Assembly (NCBI GenBank): GCA_934177795.1
Contig: CAKPPS010000019.1
Coordinates: forward strand, 1 to 25,258
Length of the DNA stretch: 25,258 bases
Direction: 5' to 3'
Source of the DNA: an uncultured Clostridia bacterium
Lineage (GTDB): Bacteria > Bacillota > Clostridia > TANB77 > CAG-508
The notes under the pieces were generated by a model, which saw nothing but the letters and a program-made list of their open reading frames with translations, was not told the origin of the DNA and did not search any database. Both the position numbers and the translations under genes were made by a program. This document shows positions 1-8,937 of this stretch, piece after piece. How positions within the stretch are numbered: the stretch's first letter is position 1; every line of letters starts with the position of its first letter.

Positions 1-338
1 TACCATTCATTATCATCTTGGCTACATACTTGCCAATTTGTTCCATTCCATTTTACTGGTATCATTCCTTGGGTTATCTTTGGACTGTTTACTTCTTTAC
101 TTTCATTATATCCATCGGTTGATGGGGCTGAACTATTTATTGAATTTAACACACTTTCTAAAGCATAAGTTTCTTCTTGTTCTGCTTGCTTTGTTTTCTC
201 TTTTGCTTCTTTTACCTTAGTTACTATTCCATTTTCTCCAGTTAACATAGAAATTGTTACTCCTGCTAGTATCAAAAGCACAATTATCGTTATTACTAAA
301 GCAATTAGTGTAATTCCTTTATTATTTTTTTGCTTCAT
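1..338 (-). CDS. Type IV pilin-like surface protein, N-terminal part
   Basis: The first 112 codons of a gene that runs off the left edge. The N-terminus begins MKQKNNKGITLIALVITIIV, which is a class III prepilin-like leader: a short basic stretch, Gly, then a long hydrophobic helix ending near LAGVTISML. The hydrophobic segment is followed by a charged coiled-coil-like stretch (VKEAKEKTKQAEQEE) and a Ser/Asn-rich linker, as in pilins whose N-terminal helix packs into a fibre or anchors the protein. The residue five places after the expected cleavage Gly is Ala, not the usual Glu of true major pilins. The start at 338 has a GAGGAG site about 10 bases upstream and a promoter at 488-516. The globular domain lies outside the window, so the exact role (pseudopilin, surface display protein) is open. 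Confidence 0.75.
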   Translation of the reverse strand, partial: MKQKNNKGITLIALVITIIVLLILAGVTISMLTGENGIVTKVKEAKEKTKQAEQEETYALESVLNSINSSAPSTDGYNESKEVNSPKITQGMIPVKWNGTNWQVCSQDDNEW

Positions 339-487
339 TCTTTTGTTTCTCCTCTCATACCCATTTTTACATTAGTATTTTCATTTTAGTATTTTTTTAT
401 TCTTTCCCCTTTTATTTTCTTTTCAATTATTATCTATTCATTTTTAAAAGATAACAATTGTTTTATATGCCACAAGCATATATTTGA

Positions 488-516
488 ATTATACTTTATT
501 GCTTTATTTTTTTCAA
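488..516 (-). promoter_or_regulatory. Sigma-A type promoter for the pilin-like gene
   Basis: On the minus strand TTGAAA (511-516) and TATAAT (488-493) are separated by 17 bases. The predicted start of transcription is near 481, leaving a leader of about 140 bases before the pilin-like gene. No riboswitch-like fold was recognised in that leader. Confidence 0.7.
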
Positions 517-627
517 GCATTTTAATTATTTTTGTAAATAATATCGGAAAGCCTTTATTTTTTTGTCATATTATGATACAATATGCTAGATTTTAATTAT
601 CAAAAGAAAAAATTGGGAGGATATATT

Positions 628-912
628 ATGGAATTTAATAGATGTAGTAGATGTGGAAATTTTTATGTATCACAAGGAAATGTTTGTCCAAAATGTAGTG
701 CGAAAGATAATATGGAATTTTCTACTTTTGTTGATTATGTACAAAAAAATGGATTAACAAATTCTTTAGATTCAATTTCTGGTCAAATTGGTGTTTCTGT
801 AAGAAATTTAAATAGATTTTTAAATTATGATGGTTTTAAAACTTATGAATCAGAAATTAATAATATTGGAAGGAACAAAAATACTGGAAATACTGGTATT
901 ACTTTAAATTAG
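628..912 (+). CDS. Small zinc-ribbon protein, YvyF-like
   Basis: A 94-aa protein starting MEFNRCSRCGNFYV. Two CxxC pairs (C6/C9 and C20/C23, from CSRC and CPKC) form a probable zinc ribbon. The rest (FSTFVDYVQKNGL...SISGQIGVSVRNLNRFL) looks like a helix-turn-helix, followed by a polar Asn/Gly-rich tail. The layout resembles the flagellar-operon protein YvyF (zinc ribbon plus helical domain), but there are no flagellar genes nearby, so function is unknown. The start at 628 is chosen because GGGAGG sits 7 bases upstream; an in-frame ATG at 583 has no such site. A terminator follows directly, so the gene is probably monocistronic. Confidence 0.8.
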   Translation: MEFNRCSRCGNFYVSQGNVCPKCSAKDNMEFSTFVDYVQKNGLTNSLDSISGQIGVSVRNLNRFLNYDGFKTYESEINNIGRNKNTGNTGITLN

Positions 913-913
913 A

Positions 914-937
914 AACGAAGTCCTGCTTCGTTTTTTT
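914..937 (+). terminator. Rho-independent terminator before tyrS
   Basis: Stem AACGAAG (914-920) pairs with CTTCGTT (926-932) around a 5-base loop, followed by a run of seven T. It begins right after the zinc-ribbon gene stop codon and ends about 17 bases before the tyrS start. No T-box core sequence was seen. Confidence 0.8.
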
Positions 938-953
938 GAAAGGAGCAATATAT

Positions 954-2171
954 ATGAAAAATGTTTTTGATGTTTTAGAAGAAAGAGGTTATATTGAACA
1001 ATTAACACATCCTAAAGAGATAAAAGAATTGTTTGCTAAAGAATCTGTGCCTTTTTATATAGGAATAGATCCAACTGCTGACAGCATTCATGTTGGTCAT
1101 TTTGTTTCTTTAATGGTTGCTAGTTATTTACAAAAATTTGGCCATAAACCAATTATTCTACTAGGTGGAGGTACAGCAACAATTGGTGACCCTTCTGGTA
1201 GAACTGATATGCGTCAAATGCTTTCAAGAGAAGAACTTGACCATAATACTGAATGTATTAAAAAACAAGTTGAAAAATTTGTAAGTTTTGATGGTGAAAA
1301 TGCAGCTATTATAGTAAATAATGCTGATTGGCTTTTAGACTTAAAATTTGTAGAATTTGTACGTGACATTGGTAGTTTATTTTCTGTTAATAAAATGCTT
1401 GCTGCTGAATGTTACAAGCAAAGATTAGAAACTGGATTAACTTTCTTTGAAATGAGTTATATGTTAATGCAATCTTATGACTTCTTACAATTGTATAATA
1501 GATATGGTTGTAAACTTCAAATGGGAGGAAATGACCAATGGTCTAATATCATTGGTGGTGTTGATTTAATAAGAAAAATTGGTAAAGATGATTCTTTTGG
1601 TCTAACTTTTAAATTACTTACTACTAAAGAAGGTAAAAAAATGGGTAAAACAGCAAAAGGTGCTTTATGGTTAGATCCTGATAAAACATCTCCTTATGAA
1701 TTTTATCAATATTGGAGAAATATTGAAGATAGCAGTGTAGAAACTGTTTTAAAAATGTTAACTTTTTTACCTCTTGATAAAATTAATGAACTATCAAGTT
1801 TAAAAGATGAAAAAATTAATGAAGCTAAAAAAATCGCAGCTTTTGAAATAACTAAATTAGTTCATGGTGAAGAAGCAGCAAAAAAAGCAGAAGAAGCTTC
1901 TAATGCTTTATTTAATGGTTCTGGTAGTTTAGAAAATATGCCAACTATAAAATTAGAAGATATTAATATTTCTTTATTAGATGCAATAATAAAAACTAAT
2001 ATTGCCCCTTCTAAAGGTCAAGCTAGAACTTTAATTAATCAAGGTGGAATATCTTTAAATGATAATAAAATTTCTGATGTTAATTATGTTCTTTCTGCTA
2101 GTGATTTTTCTCAAGGTTATGCTATTTTAAAAAAGGGTAAAAAGATTTTCTATAAATTAGAGCAAGAATAA
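954..2171 (+). CDS. tyrS: Tyrosyl-tRNA synthetase
   Basis: Class I aminoacyl-tRNA synthetase of 405 aa that charges tRNA-Tyr in the cytoplasm. The HIGH signature is HVGH (residues 46-49), the KMSKS-type loop is KMGKT (229-233), and the tyrosine-binding region includes QSYDFLQLY and MGGNDQWSN. The C-terminus carries an S4-like RNA-binding domain (about 340-405, with APSKGQARTLINQGGISLN). The length is normal for the bacterial family. The start at 954 has AAGGAG 8 bases upstream; an upstream in-frame ATG at 936 would overlap the terminator T-run. Tyrosyl-tRNA synthetase genes of Gram-positive bacteria are often T-box controlled, but the gap of 41 bases here leaves no room for one. Confidence 0.97.
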   Translation: MKNVFDVLEERGYIEQLTHPKEIKELFAKESVPFYIGIDPTADSIHVGHFVSLMVASYLQKFGHKPIILLGGGTATIGDPSGRTDMRQMLSREELDHNTECIKKQVEKFVSFDGENAAIIVNNADWLLDLKFVEFVRDIGSLFSVNKMLAAECYKQRLETGLTFFEMSYMLMQSYDFLQLYNRYGCKLQMGGNDQWSNIIGGVDLIRKIGKDDSFGLTFKLLTTKEGKKMGKTAKGALWLDPDKTSPYEFYQYWRNIEDSSVETVLKMLTFLPLDKINELSSLKDEKINEAKKIAAFEITKLVHGEEAAKKAEEASNALFNGSGSLENMPTIKLEDINISLLDAIIKTNIAPSKGQARTLINQGGISLNDNKISDVNYVLSASDFSQGYAILKKGKKIFYKLEQE

Positions 2172-2180
2172 TCTATATAA

Positions 2181-2226
2181 TTCAAGCTTATAGTAATAAT
2201 TAATTTACTATAAGCTTGAATATTTT
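2181..2226. terminator. Bidirectional terminator between tyrS and the UPF0182 gene
   Basis: A perfect 16-bp stem, TTCAAGCTTATAGTAA (2181-2196) with its complement at 2205-2220, and an 8-base loop. A T-run follows on the plus strand. It lies between two convergent genes and can serve both. Confidence 0.9.
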
Positions 2227-5052
2227 TTATTCTATTATATTAGTTACATTGCTATCTTCGTTTTCTTCCACATCATTTTCATTTGTTGTACTATTTGTAT
2301 TAGTATTGTTTGTTGTATTATTTTCTTTTTTCATTTTTTCCAATAAGTCTATAGAATCTTGTAATTTCTTTATATCACTACCCATTAATTCCCAATCTTT
2401 ATTATTGGTTGATTCTTTAAGATTGTCATTTGCTTTTATTATTGAATCAATTATTCCTTCTATATCTTCTGTGTTTTCTACCTCAATATCAACAGCTGAA
2501 TTAGAAAGAATATTTTTTAATGCCTCTTCTAATGTATCTCCAATCGCTACTTTATTTCCAGATGCTACAATTACTTTCTTTAATAAAGGTATTTCTGATT
2601 CATTAATTAAAGTTTGATATACTGGTTCTACATATAGTACTGTATTTTGAATAGGAATCATTATCATTTTTTTAGTAATTCTTGTTCCTGTCATTTCTAA
2701 CGTTTTTAATTCTGTCGATATTGCTTCATCCTCTTCTATTTGTTTATCTAACTGCATTGGACTAACAATATTACTATCTGCAGAGAATTTATTTATACTT
2801 AATTTATTTCTTCCATTCTCTGTTGTACCTACTAAATATGATATGACATTTTGTCTATCATTTGGAGTATAAATTTGAATCAATCCGAATTGACTTTGAT
2901 TATTATCTCCTTTTACCATAGTATAATATGGTTTCAAATACACTCCTGATGATTTGGTTGTATTCATACTATTATATTTTACAAAATTCCAAATATCATC
3001 AGACCTATATAATACATCTGGTTTTACATTATGATAAACTTTTAATACTTCTGATTGTACATTATATAAAAATTCTGGATATACAAAATGTGTTGAAATA
3101 TCTTCTGGAATTTCTTCATCTAAGTCTACAAATAATGTACTATAAATATTTCTATATGCCATAGCTATTGGATCTGTTCTATCTGTAATATAATACTTCA
3201 TAGTTCCATCATATGCATCAATAATTATTTTTATAGAATTTCTTATATAGTTAATATCTCTTGTTTGTTTTTCATGTTCTATGTCTGTATATTGTGAATA
3301 TGGATAACTACTTGATATAGTATATGCATCAAGAACCCAATATATTTTTCCGTCATTTGCTACAACTGTGTATGGATTTTCGTCATACATTAAGTATGGT
3401 AATGCTTTTTTTGCTCTAGCCGTTATATTACGATTTAATAAAATCTTACTATCTTTTGTTATTTCGCTTGAAAATGCTAAATTAATATCACCTTTATAAA
3501 TACCTAGCACTAATCTATCAAAAAAGCCTAATTGTAAACCTGCTTTTCCTTCATAGCTTGATGTTACATCATTACCATTTTCATCTGTATAATCATATTC
3601 TTGTTTATTTTTAGTATTTGTTGCAATTATTGAATCATTATCAGTATTAAAATACATTCTTGATTCTTCAATATTTATTTTTTGGTCTTTTCCTGATACA
3701 TCTTTTTGTATATATTTAATATTTCCGCTTTCTGTTCCTTCAGTTGCTGATGTTATAATTTCTCCAATTCCATGTGTATATTCATAAGTTTTATTACTAT
3801 AAGTTCTGTCTGAACTTGTAATACTTCTTGGAGATAAATATACTAGCTGAACTTCTCCATCTATGTTATATGTTGCTAAATTAGCATTTCTGTATTTGTA
3901 ATATCCTGTACTAGTTTGTGTGTTTTTTAGTGTTGTTAATACTGCATCTTGGCTAATAATTGGTATATTATTTACAACTTCTTTATTAGAGTTAATATCC
4001 TCTTCTGTTATAGTTCCAGAATATTCTAAGTTTTTTTCTTCTATATCTATGTCATAAGCATTTTTAGTATTCTCTATATTAGCTGTAATATATTTCTTTT
4101 CTTTATCTAATTCGTTTGTTTTTACATAAGCTAAATCAAATACTGTCATTATGACAAATAGTAAAACTAAATATGCTGGAATTACTGCTAAATTTTTTAG
4201 TACTTTTGTTGTTTCTTCTTTCTTAAAATATTTTAAAGCTCTATATGCAAATATAACTATTACAAAAGCAAATATTATATATCCCCATAATTTAATTGTA
4301 GATTCTGTCATTCCTGCTCCAGTAATTTCGATATTATCGCCTATTGTTAATATTTTACCAAACATTAAGTTTTGTGTATTTAAAATTGTTGTAAGTGCTA
4401 CTCCTATTATTATAAATAATATATTTCTAGTTAATTTTTTCATAAATAAACTCTTTTTTAGCATTTCTCTTTCGACTCCGTCAAAATACCTATTAAATAC
4501 AATAATATAATATATTCCCATATATATTGTTAAGCCTATTACAATAGCTAAGAAATATGCTGTAAACATTTCTAATACTGGCTTTTGAAATACATAATAT
4601 GAAATATCTAAATTAAATATTGGATCTGTTATACCAAAAGATGTATTTCCTTTTACAAGCATTATTTTTTGCATCATTTTTCCTGATATAAATCCACTTG
4701 CTATTATAGAAATTACTAATGCTATAGATTTATTTATTAATTTAGGCATCTCTTTTTTTTCTTCTTCAAAAAATACTTTTAGTCCTTTTTTTATTCCTCT
4801 ATTAGTCATATAAATTAAGAAAAATAAAACCACAAAATTAATTAGCATTATTGAATATCTGTAAATCATATTTGTCCAAAATACTTGAACATAATTTTCT
4901 CCTAATTCTTTGTATTCTAAATAACTCCCTCTTGTTTGAATATAAGTAGTAATTAAAAATAATACTATAAATGCAATTACTAATATCATTCTAATTTTAC
5001 TTTTAGTAAAGTTATTTTTTTCTTTGGTTTGGGTACTTGTACCATTTTTCAT
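2227..5052 (-). CDS. UPF0182 family large membrane protein
   Basis: A 941-aa integral membrane protein. About seven hydrophobic segments lie in the first 310 residues (for example near 22-37, 62-82, 105-124, 157-186, 210-225, 255-273 and 288-310). A long soluble, probably external, domain follows with motifs such as NPYTVVANDGKIYWVLDAYT and YPEFLYNVQ that are characteristic of UPF0182 (COG1615), then an acidic Asn/Thr/Glu-rich tail. The length fits the family. The biochemical role is not known. The start at 5052 has AAAGGAGGG about 10 bases upstream. Only 17 bases separate it from ftsY, so the two genes are probably cotranscribed. It ends at a strong shared terminator. Confidence 0.9.
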   Translation of the reverse strand: MKNGTSTQTKEKNNFTKSKIRMILVIAFIVLFLITTYIQTRGSYLEYKELGENYVQVFWTNMIYRYSIMLINFVVLFFLIYMTNRGIKKGLKVFFEEEKKEMPKLINKSIALVISIIASGFISGKMMQKIMLVKGNTSFGITDPIFNLDISYYVFQKPVLEMFTAYFLAIVIGLTIYMGIYYIIVFNRYFDGVEREMLKKSLFMKKLTRNILFIIIGVALTTILNTQNLMFGKILTIGDNIEITGAGMTESTIKLWGYIIFAFVIVIFAYRALKYFKKEETTKVLKNLAVIPAYLVLLFVIMTVFDLAYVKTNELDKEKKYITANIENTKNAYDIDIEEKNLEYSGTITEEDINSNKEVVNNIPIISQDAVLTTLKNTQTSTGYYKYRNANLATYNIDGEVQLVYLSPRSITSSDRTYSNKTYEYTHGIGEIITSATEGTESGNIKYIQKDVSGKDQKINIEESRMYFNTDNDSIIATNTKNKQEYDYTDENGNDVTSSYEGKAGLQLGFFDRLVLGIYKGDINLAFSSEITKDSKILLNRNITARAKKALPYLMYDENPYTVVANDGKIYWVLDAYTISSSYPYSQYTDIEHEKQTRDINYIRNSIKIIIDAYDGTMKYYITDRTDPIAMAYRNIYSTLFVDLDEEIPEDISTHFVYPEFLYNVQSEVLKVYHNVKPDVLYRSDDIWNFVKYNSMNTTKSSGVYLKPYYTMVKGDNNQSQFGLIQIYTPNDRQNVISYLVGTTENGRNKLSINKFSADSNIVSPMQLDKQIEEDEAISTELKTLEMTGTRITKKMIMIPIQNTVLYVEPVYQTLINESEIPLLKKVIVASGNKVAIGDTLEEALKNILSNSAVDIEVENTEDIEGIIDSIIKANDNLKESTNNKDWELMGSDIKKLQDSIDLLEKMKKENNTTNNTNTNSTTNENDVEENEDSNVTNIIE

Positions 5053-5069
5053 AGTAAATATTCCCTCCT

Positions 5070-5975
5070 TTATATAATTACTTTGACAAAATCATCTGCA
5101 TTAAAGATTTCCATATCGTCTATTTGTTCACCAACACCAATAAATTTTACTGGTATTTGATTTTCTTCTACTATTCCTATAACAACTCCACCTTTAGCTG
5201 TTCCATCTAACTTTGTAAGTACTAGACCTGTGATGTCTGTTTCTTCCTTAAATGCTTTTACTTGTGAAATTGCATTTTGCCCAGTTGTACCATCTATAAC
5301 AAGTAAAACTTCTCTATCTGCTTCACTCATTTCTTTGTTTATTACTTTTTGTATTTTATGTAATTCGTCCATTAGATATTTTTTATTATGCAATCTACCA
5401 GCAGTATCTACTATTAACACATCTGCATTTTTTTCTTTAGTTATTTTGATTGCATCATACACAACAGATGCAGGATCTACCCCTTCTTCTTTTTTTACTA
5501 TATCTGCACCTGACCTTTTTGCCCAAATTTCTAGCTGTTCGACTGCAGCAGCTCTAAATGTATCAGCAGCTGCTACAACTACTTTTTTTCCATCTTTCAT
5601 AAGTCTATTAGCTATTTTTCCTATTGATGTTGTTTTTCCCACACCATTTACTCCAACAACTAATATTACTGATGGTTTCGTGTTCATTTTTAATTCTGTA
5701 TCTGCTACATCTAGAATTTTTTTCATTTCGTCTCTTAATGCTTGTTTTACATCTTCTTCGTCCTCTATTTTTTCTCTTTTTACTCTTTCTCTTAAGCTAT
5801 TAATAATTTTTACTGATGTATCTACTCCTATATCTGACATTATTAATATTTCTTCTAGCTCTTCTAAAAAGTCTTCATCTACTTTTCTAAAATTACTAAA
5901 TACATTATTTATTTTTTCATTAAATGATTTTTTTGTTTTGTTTAAACCATTTTTTAATTTATCGAAAAAACCCAT
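5070..5975 (-). CDS. ftsY: Signal recognition particle receptor FtsY
   Basis: SRP-type GTPase of 301 aa that receives ribosome-SRP complexes at the membrane. The N-terminal helical bundle is followed by the G domain with GVNGVGKTTSIGK (P-loop), DTAGRLHNK (G3) and TKLDGTAKGG (G4/closing loop). It lacks the long acidic A domain of Proteobacterial FtsY, which is usual in Gram-positives. The start has GGAAGG about 8 bases upstream. UPF0182 lies 17 bases downstream on the same strand, and a terminator-like hairpin at 6085-6113 separates ftsY from leuS upstream. Confidence 0.97.
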   Translation of the reverse strand: MGFFDKLKNGLNKTKKSFNEKINNVFSNFRKVDEDFLEELEEILIMSDIGVDTSVKIINSLRERVKREKIEDEEDVKQALRDEMKKILDVADTELKMNTKPSVILVVGVNGVGKTTSIGKIANRLMKDGKKVVVAAADTFRAAAVEQLEIWAKRSGADIVKKEEGVDPASVVYDAIKITKEKNADVLIVDTAGRLHNKKYLMDELHKIQKVINKEMSEADREVLLVIDGTTGQNAISQVKAFKEETDITGLVLTKLDGTAKGGVVIGIVEENQIPVKFIGVGEQIDDMEIFNADDFVKVII

Positions 5976-6078
5976 TTTTTCTTCCTTCCTAATCTATTAT
6001 TTTAATAAAATGTTCTCTTAAACATTTATAACAGTATTTATTTTACCATATTTTTCTGGTTTTTTCTATATTTATAAC

Positions 6079-6118
6079 AAAAAACTAATAGAAATCTATT
6101 AGAATTCTATTAGCTTTT
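6079..6118. terminator. Terminator after leuS
   Basis: CTAATAGAA (6085-6093) pairs with TTCTATTAG (6105-6113). On the minus strand the stem is followed by six T (6079-6084). It lies between the leuS stop (6196) and ftsY. Confidence 0.7.
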
Positions 6119-6195
6119 TATTATTTTTTATTAATTCACTCAAAAATGAAATTTTAATTTGTAACTTACTTATCATTGAGATATTCATATTCATA

Positions 6196-8640
6196 CTATT
6201 TTTTAACTACAATATTATATATTTTACCTGGTACATATATTTCTTTTACAACTTCATTATTATTTAAAATATCTATAACTTGGCTATTTTGTTTTATTTC
6301 ACTCAAAATTTCATCTGCACCTAAGTCTGCTTCTACTTCTATACAAGTTTTTAATTTTCCATTTACTTGTACAGGAATTTTTTTAGTTCCTCCATTCATT
6401 TCGCTTTCAATTATTTCAGGCCATTTTTGATTAAATGCAAAATCATTTTTACCTAGTTCTTCCCATTGTTCTTCTGCAAAATGTGGTGCTAATGGTGTTA
6501 ATAATTGAATATATATTTCTATCGTATTTGATACTACTTCTAAATTGATTTGTTCTTCTCTTAAATATTCATTTATTTTATTGAATAATTCCATACTTCT
6601 TGCTATGGCAGTATTAAATCTAAAATCATCAATATCAGCAGTCATTGCCTTTATAGTTTGATTTTTTGATCTTAACAAATCTTTTTCTTGTTTTCTTATT
6701 TCTGAAGTAGTAGCTCTATTTTTTAAATCTTGTACTGTTTGAATAAGTCTTTCTATTCTTGAGAAATATTTAACCATTGATTCTATTCCTTTTTCATCCC
6801 ATGGTCCACCTTGTCTATAGTCAAATCCAAACATTATATACATTCTAAATACATCTGCTCCATATTTTTCTATATATTCTTCTGGAGATACTGTATTTCC
6901 TTTACTTTTACTCATCTTATTACCATCTGGTCCTAAAATCATACCTTGATGTATCAATTTTTTAAATGGTTCATCAAAATCTAAATAACCTAAGTCACGT
7001 AAAGCTTTTGTCATAAATCTAGCATATATTAAATGCATTGCTGCATGTTCTTTTCCTCCAACATATACATCTACTGGAAGCATTTCATCTATTATTTGTT
7101 TATCAAATGCTTTATTTTCGTTTTTCGCATCTGGATATCTTAATTCATACCAAGATGAACAAACAAAAGTATCTAATGTATCTGCTTCTCTTCTTGCTTT
7201 ACCACCACATTTTGGACATGTACAATTCATAAATTCTTCTGATTTTTTTAGTGGTGATTCTCCATCTGGTTTAAATTCCACATTTTTAGGTAATAATACT
7301 GGCAAATCTTTTTCTGGCACAGCAACAGTTCCACATTTATCACAATATATTATTGGAATTGGAGCTCCCCAATATCTTTGTCTAGAAATCAACCAGTCTT
7401 TTAATCTATAATTTATTGTTTTATTTCCTTGATTTCTTTCGCTTAAATCTTCTGTTATTTTTGATTTTGCTTCTTTTGATGTCATTCCATCATATTTACC
7501 ACTATTAAATAAAATTCCATAATCAGTAAATGGTAATTCTTCTTTTTCTTCTTTTGCTGATTTTACTACTTCTTTTATTGGTAAATTATATTTTGTTGCA
7601 AATTCATAGTCTCTTGTATCATGTGCAGGTACTGCCATAACAGCTCCTGTTCCATAATCTTCTAGAACATAATCTGCAATCCATACAGGTATTTTCTCAT
7701 TATTTATCGGATTTATTACATAAGCTCCTGTAAATACTCCTGTTTTTTCTTTTTCTGTTGACAATCTTTCAATTTCACTTAATTTAGCAGTTTCTGCTAT
7801 GTATTTTTCTACATTTTCTATATTATCTTTTGTTGTAATTCTTTGTACTAATTCACTTTCTGGTGCAATAACTACATAAGTAACACCATTTAATGTATCT
7901 GCTCTTGTTGTAAATACAGTAATATCAAAACTGTTATCTTCACTTTTAAAAATAACTTCACTACCTTCTGATTTTCCTATCCAATTAGTTTGAACTTTCT
8001 TTGTTGATTCTGGCCAATCTAATTTGTCTAAATCTTGCAATAATTCTTCTGCATAATTTGTAATTTTAAAGAACCATTGTGCTAGTTTCTTTCTTTTTAC
8101 TTCAGAGCCACATCTTTCACATTTACCACCAATTACTTGTTCATTAGCCAATACTGTTTTACAACTGTCACACCAATTTACTGGTGCTTCTTTTTTATAT
8201 GCTAACCCAGCTTCATATAACTTTGTAAATATCCATTGTGTCCATTTATAATAATCAGGCATACATGTTTGTACTGAATAATCCCAGTCATAACTTCCTC
8301 CCATTTCTTCTAATTGTTTCTTCATTGTTTCTATATTTTTTAAAGTTGATTGTTCTGGATGTATTCCTGTTTTTATTGCATAATTTTCTGCAGGTAATCC
8401 AAATGCATCAAATCCCATTGGATGAAATACATTATATCCTTGCATTTTTTTGAATCTTGCATATGAGTCTGCTGGTGCATAATTGAACCAATGTCCTAAA
8501 TGTAGCTTCGCTCCAGATGGATATGAAAACATTTCTAATGTATATAATTTTTGTTTTTGGCTCTTTTTATTAAATTTATACACTTGTTTTTCTTTCCACT
8601 TTTCTTGCCATTTTTTATCTGTTTTTTTTGAATATTCCAT
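6196..8640 (-). CDS. leuS: Leucyl-tRNA synthetase
   Basis: Class I synthetase of 814 aa. HIGH appears as HLGH within YPSGAKLHLGHW, and the KMSKS loop is KMSKSKGN. A first Cys4 site (CDSCKTVLANEQ...CERCG) and a second (CDKCG...CPKCG) sit on either side of the editing domain, which contains TTRADTLNGVTY and the AVPAHDTRD motif. The length matches bacterial LeuRS. The start at 8640 follows a perfect AGGAGG. No T-box core was recognised in the 297-base upstream gap (8641-8937), which contains a possible promoter and a terminator. Confidence 0.97.
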   Translation of the reverse strand: MEYSKKTDKKWQEKWKEKQVYKFNKKSQKQKLYTLEMFSYPSGAKLHLGHWFNYAPADSYARFKKMQGYNVFHPMGFDAFGLPAENYAIKTGIHPEQSTLKNIETMKKQLEEMGGSYDWDYSVQTCMPDYYKWTQWIFTKLYEAGLAYKKEAPVNWCDSCKTVLANEQVIGGKCERCGSEVKRKKLAQWFFKITNYAEELLQDLDKLDWPESTKKVQTNWIGKSEGSEVIFKSEDNSFDITVFTTRADTLNGVTYVVIAPESELVQRITTKDNIENVEKYIAETAKLSEIERLSTEKEKTGVFTGAYVINPINNEKIPVWIADYVLEDYGTGAVMAVPAHDTRDYEFATKYNLPIKEVVKSAKEEKEELPFTDYGILFNSGKYDGMTSKEAKSKITEDLSERNQGNKTINYRLKDWLISRQRYWGAPIPIIYCDKCGTVAVPEKDLPVLLPKNVEFKPDGESPLKKSEEFMNCTCPKCGGKARREADTLDTFVCSSWYELRYPDAKNENKAFDKQIIDEMLPVDVYVGGKEHAAMHLIYARFMTKALRDLGYLDFDEPFKKLIHQGMILGPDGNKMSKSKGNTVSPEEYIEKYGADVFRMYIMFGFDYRQGGPWDEKGIESMVKYFSRIERLIQTVQDLKNRATTSEIRKQEKDLLRSKNQTIKAMTADIDDFRFNTAIARSMELFNKINEYLREEQINLEVVSNTIEIYIQLLTPLAPHFAEEQWEELGKNDFAFNQKWPEIIESEMNGGTKKIPVQVNGKLKTCIEVEADLGADEILSEIKQNSQVIDILNNNEVVKEIYVPGKIYNIVVKK

Positions 8641-8741
8641 AAATTCCTCCTATTTAATTATTTTATTTATTGTTCTAATAGTGTTTATCTATAAAAATAA
8701 TTACTTAATATTAAACTTTTTATTTTAATTAACTATTGTAT

Positions 8742-8769
8742 ATTCTAGCACATATTTTACAAAATGTAT
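8742..8769 (-). promoter_or_regulatory. Possible leuS promoter
   Basis: On the minus strand an extended -10 TGCTAGAAT (TAGAAT at 8742-8747) lies about 100 bases before leuS. No good -35 hexamer is at standard spacing; a TTGTAA with 16-base spacing would fit an alternative -10 TACAAT just downstream. Exact start uncertain. Confidence 0.35.
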
Positions 8770-8855
8770 ACTATCAATTTAATTTTTATGTCTTTATTAT
8801 TTCATATATTTCTACTTTTCTGTATATACAAAATTTTTTATATTATTAATTTTCC

Positions 8856-8906
8856 AAAACTCCACTTTGCTTATGTTAAAGCAAAATGGAGTTTTTTCTT
8901 TTTTTT
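8856..8906. terminator. Terminator below the DUF7694-like gene
   Basis: AAAACTCCA (8856-8864) and TGGAGTTTT (8887-8895) form the outer stem, with CTTTGCTT pairing to AAAGCAAAA inside. A long T-rich run follows on the plus strand. The flanking gene to the right is on the minus strand and ends at 8938. Confidence 0.7.
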
Positions 8907-8937
8907 GATTTTATTCGTGATTCGTTATTATAGATAT

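Noticed and set aside
5230..6021. A 263-codon plus-strand frame opposite ftsY
   Set aside because: Ser/Phe-rich antisense shadow of ftsY, without a ribosome binding site.
8641..8937. T-box leader before leuS
   Set aside because: No T-box consensus or antiterminator was found; the hairpin present belongs to the end of the neighbouring gene.
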